A DNA stretch of 53,208 nucleotides, from assembly GCA_031549535.1 (NCBI GenBank), contig JAVBPP010000042.1, positions 1-53,208 on the forward strand, read 5' to 3'. Of the stretch, positions 7,707 to 15,945 are shown piece after piece. A model generated the notes under the pieces. The model saw only the letters and a program-made list of their open reading frames with translations, made no database searches and was not told where the DNA came from. The first letter of the stretch is position 1; every line of letters starts with the position of its first letter. The DNA comes from JAVBPP01 sp031549535 (lineage in GTDB: Bacteria; Bacillota; Clostridia; Oscillospirales; Acutalibacteraceae). The position numbers were made by a program, and so were the translations under genes.

Positions 7707-8798
7707 ATGTACAGAATCGCAAAAGCAAAAGAAACCATGACCTCCCGCGAGCGGGTGCGGCGCTGCTTTGCGCTGGAGCAAACCGACCGTGTCCCAATAG
7801 ATTACTGCGCAAACCCAACCGTTCACGCGGCGGTCATGCAGGTGCTGGGCGCAAAGAACTATGATGATTTCTGCAATATGCTTGGCGTAGATTTCCGGGG
7901 CGTGCACGCCAAATTTATCGGCACAAACCGCTTTCCGGAGATAGAGGGGCTGAAAGTTGACCCGGTTTACGGCTCCTACACCCGCTGGGTACCCAACGCT
8001 TACGGCGGATATCAGGACTTTTGCCGTTTTCCCTTGATGAACGCCGGTGACGAGGTCATTGCTGCCTACCGTTTTCCGTCCCCGGATGAATTTGATTATG
8101 AAGAAGCAATCAGCGCCATGGCGTGCTATGCGGACTACGCGTTATATGTCGGCAGCGCCGGATACCCGGACATCATCAATTCCCTCGGGCGTATTATGGG
8201 CATGGAGGATACCCTGGTTGGGCTCGCCACTGAAAACGAAGTGGTGCTGGCCATGTTGGACAGGAAGCTGGATATGGAGCTCGGCATTTTGGAGCGCCTG
8301 CTTCAAAAAGCAAACGGCAGAATCGATTTCATGTGGCTCGGTGAAGATTTGGGGACGCAGCACACCCCGATGACTAGCCTTGATTTGTTCCGCCGTGTGT
8401 TGCGCCCGCGTCACCAGCGCTTTATTGATTTGGCAAAGGCATATCAACTGCCCGTTTTGGTGCATAGCTGCGGCAGCTCCAGCTGGGCGTATGAAGACTT
8501 TATTGCAATGGGTGTTACCGGGGTGGATACCCTGCAGCCGGAGGCCGCGTATATGTCACCGGACTATCTGACACAACACTTTGGCGGGCGCCTCGCCTTT
8601 CATGGCTGCATTTCCACGGCAGGCCCCCTGGCTACAGGCAGCGCACAGGAGGTCGCGCAGTATTGCCGGGAGACGCTGCAAGTGATGATGCCGGCCAAAG
8701 GCTATATGTTCGCTCCTTCCCACGCCATTCAGGATAATTCCCCGGTAGAAAATGTCATCGCCATGTATCAGGCGGCGCACCGTTATGGCACATATTAA
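7707..8798 (+). CDS. Uroporphyrinogen decarboxylase-fold protein (MtaA/CmuA-like methyltransferase family)
   Basis: A 363-residue (beta/alpha)8-barrel protein of the UROD superfamily. It is not the haem enzyme HemE: the order of motifs follows the methylcobamide:thiol methyltransferase branch. An HxC...C zinc-type signature is visible, LVHSCGSSS near residue 253 and FHGCIS near 302; in MtaA/MtbA such residues bind the zinc that activates a thiol acceptor. The N-terminus, SRERVRRCFALEQTDRVPI, is typical of this family. No corrinoid protein or RamA-like activator lies next to it, so the methyl donor and acceptor are unknown. It starts 17 nt after the ABC operon behind GGGGGG and may be the last gene of that transcript. 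Confidence 0.75.
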   Translation: MYRIAKAKETMTSRERVRRCFALEQTDRVPIDYCANPTVHAAVMQVLGAKNYDDFCNMLGVDFRGVHAKFIGTNRFPEIEGLKVDPVYGSYTRWVPNAYGGYQDFCRFPLMNAGDEVIAAYRFPSPDEFDYEEAISAMACYADYALYVGSAGYPDIINSLGRIMGMEDTLVGLATENEVVLAMLDRKLDMELGILERLLQKANGRIDFMWLGEDLGTQHTPMTSLDLFRRVLRPRHQRFIDLAKAYQLPVLVHSCGSSSWAYEDFIAMGVTGVDTLQPEAAYMSPDYLTQHFGGRLAFHGCISTAGPLATGSAQEVAQYCRETLQVMMPAKGYMFAPSHAIQDNSPVENVIAMYQAAHRYGTY

Positions 8799-8820
8799 CA
8801 TAAAGTAAAATCGTATTTTA

Positions 8821-8849
8821 TTGCATTTTTTATCGGATTATGTTATAGT
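8821..8849 (+). promoter_or_regulatory. Promoter of the hybrid kinase-cyclophilin operon
   Basis: TTGCAT (8821-8826), a 17-nt spacer and TATAGT (8844-8849), with TG one base before the -10. A short palindrome, TAAAAT-CGT-ATTTTA (8806-8820), abuts the -35 and could be an operator. Confidence 0.6.
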
Positions 8850-8882
8850 CACCTTGCTACGGCACGAGAGGGGAAGAAACCT

Positions 8883-11468
8883 TTGCGCACGAAACGAACG
8901 AAATCAAATGTACTGCTGGCGGTGCTGGGCGTTATCTTCGCCGCCTGCCTGCTGCTAACACTTGTCATCAATAACCGCACTCAAGAAGAGGTGTTTTGGC
9001 ACAACCAGCAAGAAAAGTTGGTGTTGATTACAGAGAAGTCTGCCACCCAGCTCAATGATTGGGTGCAGCTGCGCCGCGCTCAAGTGGAACAATTTGCAGA
9101 TGATTTACAATATATGCTGCAACAGGATCCGGATGCGTGCATCAATTACATTCGCATGGCCGAAGCGCGTAACCCCGATATCCAAACCGTGTATCTTTGC
9201 ATGGAGGACGGCGGCTACTATTTCACAACATGGACGCCGCCGCAGGGCTACAGCCATCTTGAGCGGGAATGGTATCAGGCGGCCAAGGCGGCGGACGGCA
9301 AAACAATTTTTACCGAACCGTATATGGATGCGAAATCCGGAAAACTCGTGCTCTCCTGCGTGAAAGCAGTAAAAGGCGATGGAAAAATTGTGGGTGTTGC
9401 CGGCGCAGACATTGATTTGGGTTACTTCATCGCGATGGTTGAAGGGCTGAAGCCTTCCCCAAACGGCGGTGCGGTGTTGGTGTCTCCGCAAGGGAAAATA
9501 GTCAACTGTGCCAATTCGGCTTACTTACCGCGCGTAGAGAATGGGAATGCGATTTTTCACAGCATTGACGAGTTGCGGGCGCTGAGAAAAACCGTTGATA
9601 AAAATTTGGGTTATGCGCAGCGCGGTGTTTTGGTTGAGCATATGCTTCTGCATAACGGGGAAGAAGTTTATGCGGCTTTAATGACCATTCCCACAACGGC
9701 CTGGCAGCTTTCCGTTCAAATACCCATTTCAGATTATTCCGGCAATATGCGCGAAATAATCTATAACCAAATGCCGATTATACTGTTGACATTGGCCATG
9801 CTGCTCATCAGTCTGTTTGCGGCCTTTGTGTTTATTCGTATTTCACACTCCCAGCAGGATTTGCAAAAAGCCATGGAAATTGCACAGGCGCAAAGCAAAA
9901 CAAAGAGCGACTTCCTTTCCAAAATGAGCCATGAAATGCGAACGCCCATGAACGCAATTATCGGCATGGCTAAAATTGCGGACAGCACCAGCGATATCAA
10001 AAAACTGCGCTACTGCCTCTCCACGATTGAGGCATCTTCTGCCCACCTGTTGGGTATTATCAACGATGTGCTGGATATGTCTAAAATTGAAGCGGGCAAA
10101 TTTGAACTGGAAAATCAGCCGTTTAATCTGGAAAAAACACTGATGAAAACCTGCAACTTGATTATTGAAAAGACAGAGCAGAAGGGCCAGAAGTTTGAGG
10201 TGGATATCGGCAAAAATCTTTGCCTAAACTATATTGGCGATGATTTACGCCTGTCTCAGGTGATTACGAATCTGCTATCCAACGCGGTTAAGTTTACGCC
10301 GGAGGGCGGCAACATTTCGTTGAGCATTCGCGAAACGAGCCGGGATGAAAAAAAGAGTATCCTGCTCTTTGAAGTGAAGGATACCGGTATTGGCATGACG
10401 CCCGAGCAAGTCTCACGCCTGTTCCAGTCCTTCGAACAGGCGGACGGCAGCATCTCGCGCCGTTTTGGCGGAACCGGGCTGGGTCTTGCAATATTGAAGA
10501 GCATTGTTGAAAAAATGAACGGCCGCGTTTGGGTCGAATCCACGCAGCATGTCGGCTCTACCTTCTTTTTTGAAATTGAGCTGGAGCGTGCTTCACACCA
10601 GGAGCGTTCCATCATTTTTGACCGCATTGAGCCAAAAGACCTGCGCATTTTGATGGTGGATGACGATGCGTCCATTCGTAAGCAGTTTAAGCGAATTTTA
10701 GATAGCTTTGGACTGAACAGCGATGTGGCGCAAACAAGCGACAGGGCACAGTACCTGGTTGAAACAGCGTTTGAAACCAAACAGCCATATGATATTATCT
10801 TTTTGGATTATGATATGCCCGGCATTGATAACGTGGATGTCATTCAAAAACTGATTAGCAAAATTGATAAAAACACGGTGATTGTCATCACCTCCTTCCT
10901 GGCCTGGAGTGATATTCAAGATGATTTGGGTGCAATCGGTATCAACCATTTTGTCACAAAGCCCATGTTTCCCTCTGCTGTGCTGGATGCAATCAATGAC
11001 GTTGTCGGCAGCACAATCAAGGATATCAACATAAAGTATAGCGAAGACAAGGAAGCGTGTGATTTTTCGGGAGTCAACATCCTTTTGGCGGAGGATGTGG
11101 AAATCAACCGTGAAATCTTTCTTGCGCTGTTGGAGCACACCGGCCTGCATATAGATACGGCTGAAAACGGTGTACGGGCGGTGGAATTGTTCCGCGAAAG
11201 ACAGGATTACTATGATATGATTGTCATGGATATCCAAATGCCGGAAATGGACGGCTTAGAGGCAACGCGCACCATACGTGCACTGGATTTTGCCTATGCA
11301 AAACAGGTTCCGATTGTAGCAATGACGGCGAATGCGTTTAAGGAAGATATTGACCAATGCATGGAAAGCGGCATGAATGATCACCTGTCAAAGCCGATTG
11401 ATGAGCAGGCCGTTATTGAGAAAATTAGCTATTATACAAAAGGTAAAGGGGTAGAGAATGAATCATGA
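8883..11468 (+). CDS. Membrane hybrid histidine kinase with Cache sensor and two receiver domains
   Basis: An 861-residue signalling protein. Transmembrane helix 1 is at about residues 8-28. An extracellular double-Cache-like domain (YFTTWTPPQGY, VAGADIDLGYFI) spans about 30-290, followed by transmembrane helix 2 at about 297-320. The HisKA box FLSKMSHEMRTPMNAIIG has phospho-acceptor His350. The HATPase domain shows GDDLRLSQVITNLLSNA and GGTGLGLAI. Receiver 1 has Asp642 in IIFLDYDMPG and receiver 2 has Asp783 in IVMDIQMPEMDG. There is no HPt or DNA-binding domain, so its output must pass to a separate protein not encoded here. It uses a TTG start after GAGGGGAAG. Its stop overlaps the ATG of a secreted cyclophilin by 4 nt, an unusual partner. 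Confidence 0.92.
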   Translation: MRTKRTKSNVLLAVLGVIFAACLLLTLVINNRTQEEVFWHNQQEKLVLITEKSATQLNDWVQLRRAQVEQFADDLQYMLQQDPDACINYIRMAEARNPDIQTVYLCMEDGGYYFTTWTPPQGYSHLEREWYQAAKAADGKTIFTEPYMDAKSGKLVLSCVKAVKGDGKIVGVAGADIDLGYFIAMVEGLKPSPNGGAVLVSPQGKIVNCANSAYLPRVENGNAIFHSIDELRALRKTVDKNLGYAQRGVLVEHMLLHNGEEVYAALMTIPTTAWQLSVQIPISDYSGNMREIIYNQMPIILLTLAMLLISLFAAFVFIRISHSQQDLQKAMEIAQAQSKTKSDFLSKMSHEMRTPMNAIIGMAKIADSTSDIKKLRYCLSTIEASSAHLLGIINDVLDMSKIEAGKFELENQPFNLEKTLMKTCNLIIEKTEQKGQKFEVDIGKNLCLNYIGDDLRLSQVITNLLSNAVKFTPEGGNISLSIRETSRDEKKSILLFEVKDTGIGMTPEQVSRLFQSFEQADGSISRRFGGTGLGLAILKSIVEKMNGRVWVESTQHVGSTFFFEIELERASHQERSIIFDRIEPKDLRILMVDDDASIRKQFKRILDSFGLNSDVAQTSDRAQYLVETAFETKQPYDIIFLDYDMPGIDNVDVIQKLISKIDKNTVIVITSFLAWSDIQDDLGAIGINHFVTKPMFPSAVLDAINDVVGSTIKDINIKYSEDKEACDFSGVNILLAEDVEINREIFLALLEHTGLHIDTAENGVRAVELFRERQDYYDMIVMDIQMPEMDGLEATRTIRALDFAYAKQVPIVAMTANAFKEDIDQCMESGMNDHLSKPIDEQAVIEKISYYTKGKGVENES

Positions 11469-12166
11469 GGAGATGCTTTGTATGCATTCTGGCGCTTCTG
11501 TTGTGCACATTACCGTTGGCGGCCTGCGATAAGGCGGTAAACGGAACAACTGACAGCCCAAGCAAGGCCGATAGCTATACACCTCCCATACCATCACAAC
11601 AAGGAGCAGATGCAATGAAAAATCCACAGGTAACAATTGAACTGGAGACGGGTGAAAAAATTGTTTTGGAGCTGTTCCCGGAGAAGGCTCCCAACACGGT
11701 GAATAATTTTATCTCTTTGGCGAAAAAAGGGTTTTATAACAAAAAGGTTTTTCACCGGGTAATAGTCGATTTCATGATTCAAGGCGGTGGCTATGAGGGG
11801 AAAACCCAAATTTCCCCCGGTTACAGCATCAAGGGCGAATTCCGGGATAATGGCTTTGCGCAAAATGATATCCCGCATAAACGCGGTGTACTTTCCATGG
11901 CGCGCTTAAGTGAAACCAATAATCCGTCCCTGTCGCCTTATGATACGGCAGGCGCACAGTTTTTTATTATGCACACGGACAAAACACACTTAGATGGGCA
12001 ATATGCCGCGTTTGGCCAGGTGCTCAGCGGGATTGAGACCGTTGATAAAATAGCAACTGCCCAAACAGATTATTCGGATCGCCCGATTGAGGATGTTTGC
12101 ATCAAAGCGATGACGGTGGATACCTTCGGTGTTGATTATGCACAGCCGGTTACGATTGCCGAATAG
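11465..12166 (+). CDS. Cyclophilin-type peptidyl-prolyl isomerase lipoprotein
   Basis: It catalyses cis-trans isomerisation of Xaa-Pro bonds outside the membrane. The N-terminus is a lipoprotein signal ending in LPLAAC (lipobox, Cys21), followed by a short Ser/Pro-rich linker and a cyclophilin domain from about residue 50 with NNFISLAKKGFYNKKVFHRV, FMIQGGGYEG and AGAQFFIMHTDKTHLDGQYA. The Arg of FHR, the QGG and the AQFFI stretch are active-site elements. The protein has 233 residues. It is translationally coupled to the sensor kinase. The last 17 nt overlap the convergent yyaL-like gene, and no separate terminator is visible between the two. Confidence 0.93.
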   Translation: MRRCFVCILALLLCTLPLAACDKAVNGTTDSPSKADSYTPPIPSQQGADAMKNPQVTIELETGEKIVLELFPEKAPNTVNNFISLAKKGFYNKKVFHRVIVDFMIQGGGYEGKTQISPGYSIKGEFRDNGFAQNDIPHKRGVLSMARLSETNNPSLSPYDTAGAQFFIMHTDKTHLDGQYAAFGQVLSGIETVDKIATAQTDYSDRPIEDVCIKAMTVDTFGVDYAQPVTIAE

Positions 12167-14099
12167 TGTTTTCCGGTGGCAGACAGATTCCGTTTTCGCA
12201 GACATAAAAAGTGGTTTTTCCGTTTTTTAGGGGGTACTCCGGCGTCTCGCGGGGGTATACTGCAACCAGAGCGTCCGAGGGCAGCTCCTTGCGTATTTCG
12301 TCCATGCTGTCCTGCCCGTTCAACACAGCGATAATCTTCTTTTGCGGGTACAAGATATCCAGCCATACATCCAGAAAAAAGCAGCAACCGCCCGGGTAAC
12401 CCGCTGTTTCGCGGGTCAAAAAGGCGAGCTGCTTTTCTGTTTCCTCAAAAAAGCGCCGCGAGCCGGTCAGCAGGGACAAGGTATGCAGGTTCCGCAGCAT
12501 AACGGAGTTGCCGGAGGGAATGGCTCCGTCGTAAACCTCTTTGGGGCGCAGGAAGAAAGATTCGCTGTGCGTACCGTAAAGAAAAAAGCCGCCACCCTCT
12601 TTATCCGCGAATAGGCTCAGTGTTCGTTCCGCGAGGCGGATTGCTTTTTCCAGAGCCTGTGCATCCAGTGTCACGCGATAGGAAGCAAGGTAGGCGTAAA
12701 TTAAAAACGCATAATCCTCCAAATACCCCGCGCCGCTGCGCCGGTTTGCGCGCCAGGAGGTGCAAAGTCTGCCGCTTTCAAACAGATTGGTTTCCAAAAA
12801 TTCTAGCGCTCGCTTTGCCTGTGTTAGGTAATCCTCGGTTTGAAACTGCTCATAGGCGCTGCAAAGCGCGGCAATCATCAAGGCGTTCCAAGCCGTGAGC
12901 ACCTTGTCGTCCCGGTGCAGGGCATAGCGTGTGCGCCGGTAGCGGAGCACTTTTTCCCGCAGCGGCTCCAGCCTCGTATCAGGCGCGGGGCGGTGCAGCA
13001 GGTTTGGTATATTCTTTCCCTCAAAGTTGCCCTGGGAGCTGAAGCCAAAATGTGTGCAGAACAATGCCGCCTGCTCTCTGCCCAAAACAGCTTCCAGCTC
13101 CTGCGGTGTAAAGACATAATATTTTCCCTCCTCGCCTTCGCTGTCCGCATCCTGAGCGCTGAAAAAGCCACCCTGCGGATGTTGCAGTTCCCGCAGCACA
13201 TAGGTGATGGTTCGCGCTGCAGCTTCTTGGTAAAGGCTATTTTTGGTGAAACTGTAACACTGCGTATAAGCAAGGATGAGCAGCGCGTTATCGTAGAGCA
13301 TTTTTTCAAAGTGAGGAACCAGCCACTGGCTATCTGTGGAATAGCGCGAAAAACCGAAGCCGATTTGGTCAAAAATGCCGCCATGGTACATGCTTTGCAG
13401 GGTTTTCTCGCTCATGGTGAGACCGTCCGGATTTCCGCTGATTTGGGCATAATGCATTAAAAAAAGAAGGTTATGCGGGGAAGGGAATTTCGGCGCGGCA
13501 CCGAATCCGCCGAAATCGGCATCGAAGCCGCGCTCCAACGCCCGGAATGCGTGTTCAGTCAGCAGCTGTGAATCTTCTGCATTGCCTTGAATCATAGTGT
13601 TATTCTGCCGCAGCTGCGTCACAAGCTTTGAAGCGGAGCGCAGCAGTTTTCCGCGCTCCTGCAGCCACTGCCCTTGAATGGCCTGCAATAAGTCAATAAA
13701 GCCGGGAGAGCCATAGCGGCGCCGTTTTGGAAAGTAGGTCCCCGCAAAAAACGGTTTTTTTTCCCAAGTTAAAAACAGGCTCAGCGGCCAGCCGCCGGAG
13801 CCTGTTACTGCTTGGCAAACGCTCATATAAATGCTGTCGATATCCGGGCGCTCCTCCTTATCCACCTTAATGCTGATGAACCCGCGGTTTAGGATGCTTG
13901 CGACCTGGGCATCCTCAAAGCTTTCATGCGCCATGACATGGCACCAATGGCAGGTGGAATACCCAATGCTCAAAAACACAGGCTTATCCTGCAAGCGTGC
14001 CTGCTGAAACGCTTCTTCCCCCCAGGGGTACCAGTTGACCGGGTTGTTTGCATGCTGCAGCAAATAGGGAGAGCTTTCATGAATCAATAAATTAGCCAT
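12150..14099 (-). CDS. YyaL/spermatogenesis-associated-20-like protein (DUF255 thioredoxin fold + alpha/alpha barrel)
   Basis: A 649-residue cytosolic protein of the widespread DUF255 family. The N-terminal 160 residues are a thioredoxin-like domain starting HESSPYLLQHANNPVNWYPW with the CHWC motif at Cys50/Cys53. The rest is an (alpha/alpha)6 glycosidase-like barrel with family stretches GGFGAAPKFPSPHNL, GGIFDQIGFGFSRYSTD and HFEKMLYDNALL. The family's biochemical role is unresolved; a redox or sugar-epimerase link has been proposed from structure only. AAAGGAG precedes the ATG. A 9-bp inverted repeat (14114-14136) sits just upstream of the ribosome binding site. The length is normal for the family. 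Confidence 0.9.
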   Translation of the reverse strand: MANLLIHESSPYLLQHANNPVNWYPWGEEAFQQARLQDKPVFLSIGYSTCHWCHVMAHESFEDAQVASILNRGFISIKVDKEERPDIDSIYMSVCQAVTGSGGWPLSLFLTWEKKPFFAGTYFPKRRRYGSPGFIDLLQAIQGQWLQERGKLLRSASKLVTQLRQNNTMIQGNAEDSQLLTEHAFRALERGFDADFGGFGAAPKFPSPHNLLFLMHYAQISGNPDGLTMSEKTLQSMYHGGIFDQIGFGFSRYSTDSQWLVPHFEKMLYDNALLILAYTQCYSFTKNSLYQEAAARTITYVLRELQHPQGGFFSAQDADSEGEEGKYYVFTPQELEAVLGREQAALFCTHFGFSSQGNFEGKNIPNLLHRPAPDTRLEPLREKVLRYRRTRYALHRDDKVLTAWNALMIAALCSAYEQFQTEDYLTQAKRALEFLETNLFESGRLCTSWRANRRSGAGYLEDYAFLIYAYLASYRVTLDAQALEKAIRLAERTLSLFADKEGGGFFLYGTHSESFFLRPKEVYDGAIPSGNSVMLRNLHTLSLLTGSRRFFEETEKQLAFLTRETAGYPGGCCFFLDVWLDILYPQKKIIAVLNGQDSMDEIRKELPSDALVAVYPRETPEYPLKNGKTTFYVCENGICLPPENTIRQS

Positions 14100-14113
14100 A
14101 TCGGAATACTCCT

Positions 14114-14136
14114 TTAGAAATGTCAGTCATTTCTAA
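14114..14136 (-). promoter_or_regulatory. Inverted repeat immediately upstream of the yyaL-like ribosome binding site
   Basis: Perfect arms TTAGAAATG / CATTTCTAA with a 5-nt centre. In the minus-strand RNA the hairpin ends directly at the AAAGGAG of the downstream gene, so it could affect translation start or be a protein-binding site. No T-run follows, so it is not a classical terminator. Confidence 0.4.
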
Positions 14137-14150
14137 TAGGATATCCAAAC

Positions 14151-15704
14151 TTAAGCGTTCAAACGCAGACAAATTTCGCCATCAATCGGGTACATATTGA
14201 AGTTTTGCAGCCGCCCGCGCGTGAGCGAGACGGAATAGGAAAAACCGTTGTGTTTGAGTTGCAGGGTGTTCTCATCTGCGGCAACAAGCGTCGGCAGCTC
14301 GGTGCTTTCAGTCGAAAATTTTGCAAGCATCCGAAAATTCACGTCCGATGGCTCCACGATAACGCGCAGCGCGTCCGGGGAAAAATGCATGACAACATCG
14401 CCGATTTCAGTTTGCGAAAAGGTGACGCGGATGCTGTCTTCACCCGTGTTTTCGCAGTGAAACTGCACGCAATGCAGCTCCTGCTCGCCGTTGTAACAAT
14501 AAATGCCCGCGCGGATTCCGCCGCCGCTCATGCGGTTGCCGTCCATCAGCGGCAGGTTATCGAAGCGCAGCACCTGCGAAGGCTCCGTTTGTGTCAGGTA
14601 GCGCTCTGCGTATTGATCCCGGAATAAAAACATGTCACGAATCCAAAAGCGCGTACCGTCAATCAACACGTTCGCCCGATAGTTTTTGCAGTTATACCAA
14701 ACGGTCTTGCACCCCTGCTGCTTCCAATCGTGATAACTGACGATAGAAGTAGCGGGGGTTTCGTCATAGCGGCCTTGGAACCAGCGCCCACTCTCGCCCA
14801 GGGTCTCAATTTGTAAAAGCCCCTGCTCACGCAGTTTGGCGAATTGCGCAAATTGATAGGGGAGCCCCACTTTCATGCGCCGCCAGCCAAAGGCATTTTC
14901 CTGCCCGGCCTGCGCATAGGCGTAGCCCAGGCACTCGTTTTCATACATTTCGTGTAAAAACCAGTCAATCCATTTCGGGTTTGACCCCGCGTCGCAGGAT
15001 GGCTCCAGGGTAATGACACGCTGCGCGGTGGTGCCGCCGTCCTGTAGGCTGAGGCCCTCGTCATACTGATAGATGGGGTCAGAGCCCAGCATACGAAACA
15101 GCGGGACGGAAATTTGCTCCGCCTTGCTCTGCGCGGGGCAGAACATGTTGCGTTTTGCCGGATAATAGGCTCCGTTCCAATAGCCGCCCCAAACGGTATA
15201 GCCGTCTGTTCCCCACTGATCCTTGCAATTGCAGGAGGCATCCAGCCCATAGCGCTCCGCCGCGTAGGAGAGGGTGTGTGCGTCAATCGTCCAGGAGCCC
15301 ATGACGCGAGGATAGTAACCAAACACCGTTTTGAATTTTTCAAACAGAACATCAATGAGCGTTTCGCGAACCGCCGGCTCGTATCCCACAGAAAAACCAA
15401 CGTTTGCGTGCCAGTCCCAAACAGCTTGCTTTCCGCGCCAGGGCAGCCCCGCATCCTCTGCCAGCGGCTGTACAATTTCCAGCCAAACGCCGTATTCCGT
15501 AAGCGCGGCATCATAACCGTCGCGCAGAATTTGCAAATACGCGGGACTGCACAGCACATCGTATTGCAAAAGAAAGGTATGGGGGAGCGCATGCTGTTTC
15601 AGCAGTTTCAGCTGTTTGTATACGGGGGCGGTAAGGCTGTAGCGCTCGCGCGGTTCCACGGTGCGCAGAAAATTGACGATATTTAGAACATTGCGCTGAT
15701 TCAT
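14151..15704 (-). CDS. Polysaccharide deacetylase/glycoside hydrolase-fold protein, cytosolic
   Basis: A 517-residue protein without signal peptide. The first half resembles a (beta/alpha)7-barrel of the glycoside hydrolase/deacetylase superfamily: LPHTFLLQYDVL (residues about 36-47), the acidic WDWHANVG near 95, and VMGSWTIDAHTLSYAAERYG near 135-155, where deacetylases carry their catalytic Asp/His residues. It is rich in Trp and Tyr (WGGYWNGAYY), typical of carbohydrate binding. The second half looks like a beta-sandwich. The exact substrate is unknown; action on a sugar polymer or imported oligosaccharide is inference. GGAAGTGG precedes the ATG. It lies 51 nt upstream of the yyaL-like gene on the same strand, so the two may be co-transcribed. 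Confidence 0.6.
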   Translation of the reverse strand: MNQRNVLNIVNFLRTVEPRERYSLTAPVYKQLKLLKQHALPHTFLLQYDVLCSPAYLQILRDGYDAALTEYGVWLEIVQPLAEDAGLPWRGKQAVWDWHANVGFSVGYEPAVRETLIDVLFEKFKTVFGYYPRVMGSWTIDAHTLSYAAERYGLDASCNCKDQWGTDGYTVWGGYWNGAYYPAKRNMFCPAQSKAEQISVPLFRMLGSDPIYQYDEGLSLQDGGTTAQRVITLEPSCDAGSNPKWIDWFLHEMYENECLGYAYAQAGQENAFGWRRMKVGLPYQFAQFAKLREQGLLQIETLGESGRWFQGRYDETPATSIVSYHDWKQQGCKTVWYNCKNYRANVLIDGTRFWIRDMFLFRDQYAERYLTQTEPSQVLRFDNLPLMDGNRMSGGGIRAGIYCYNGEQELHCVQFHCENTGEDSIRVTFSQTEIGDVVMHFSPDALRVIVEPSDVNFRMLAKFSTESTELPTLVAADENTLQLKHNGFSYSVSLTRGRLQNFNMYPIDGEICLRLNA

Positions 15705-15790
15705 AACACTGCCACTTCCAATCTGACAAATTGCAATAGAAATCGCTACTATTTTACAAAATGATTGGCATTTTATTCACAAAATAGGCA

Positions 15791-15819
15791 TTGACAAGGA
15801 CGTGTGGACGGTCTATAAT
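15791..15819 (+). promoter_or_regulatory. rpoB promoter, perfect consensus
   Basis: TTGACA (15791-15796), a 17-nt spacer, TATAAT (15814-15819). It gives a leader of about 120 nt before the rpoB start and lies in the divergent gap with the gene at 14151-15704. Confidence 0.9.
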
Positions 15820-15835
15820 GTAAAAATATAATAAT

Positions 15836-15864
15836 ATAATGGAAAGTGTGCGCTTTTCCATTAT
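15836..15864 (+). promoter_or_regulatory. Leader hairpin of the rpoBC transcript
   Basis: A perfect 10-bp stem, ATAATGGAAA / TTTCCATTAT, with a 9-nt loop starts about 10 nt after the expected transcription start. It is followed by TTGTCTGTTTTT, so it could also act as a weak attenuator. No L10/L12 genes lie upstream, so this leader would be the only control point in view. Confidence 0.5.
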
Positions 15865-15945
15865 TTGTCTGTTTTTAACACAAGGAATTGTAACAGAAAA
15901 AGGCAGGATTTACAAGCGGAATTTTGGAAACGGAGTGATAAGCCA

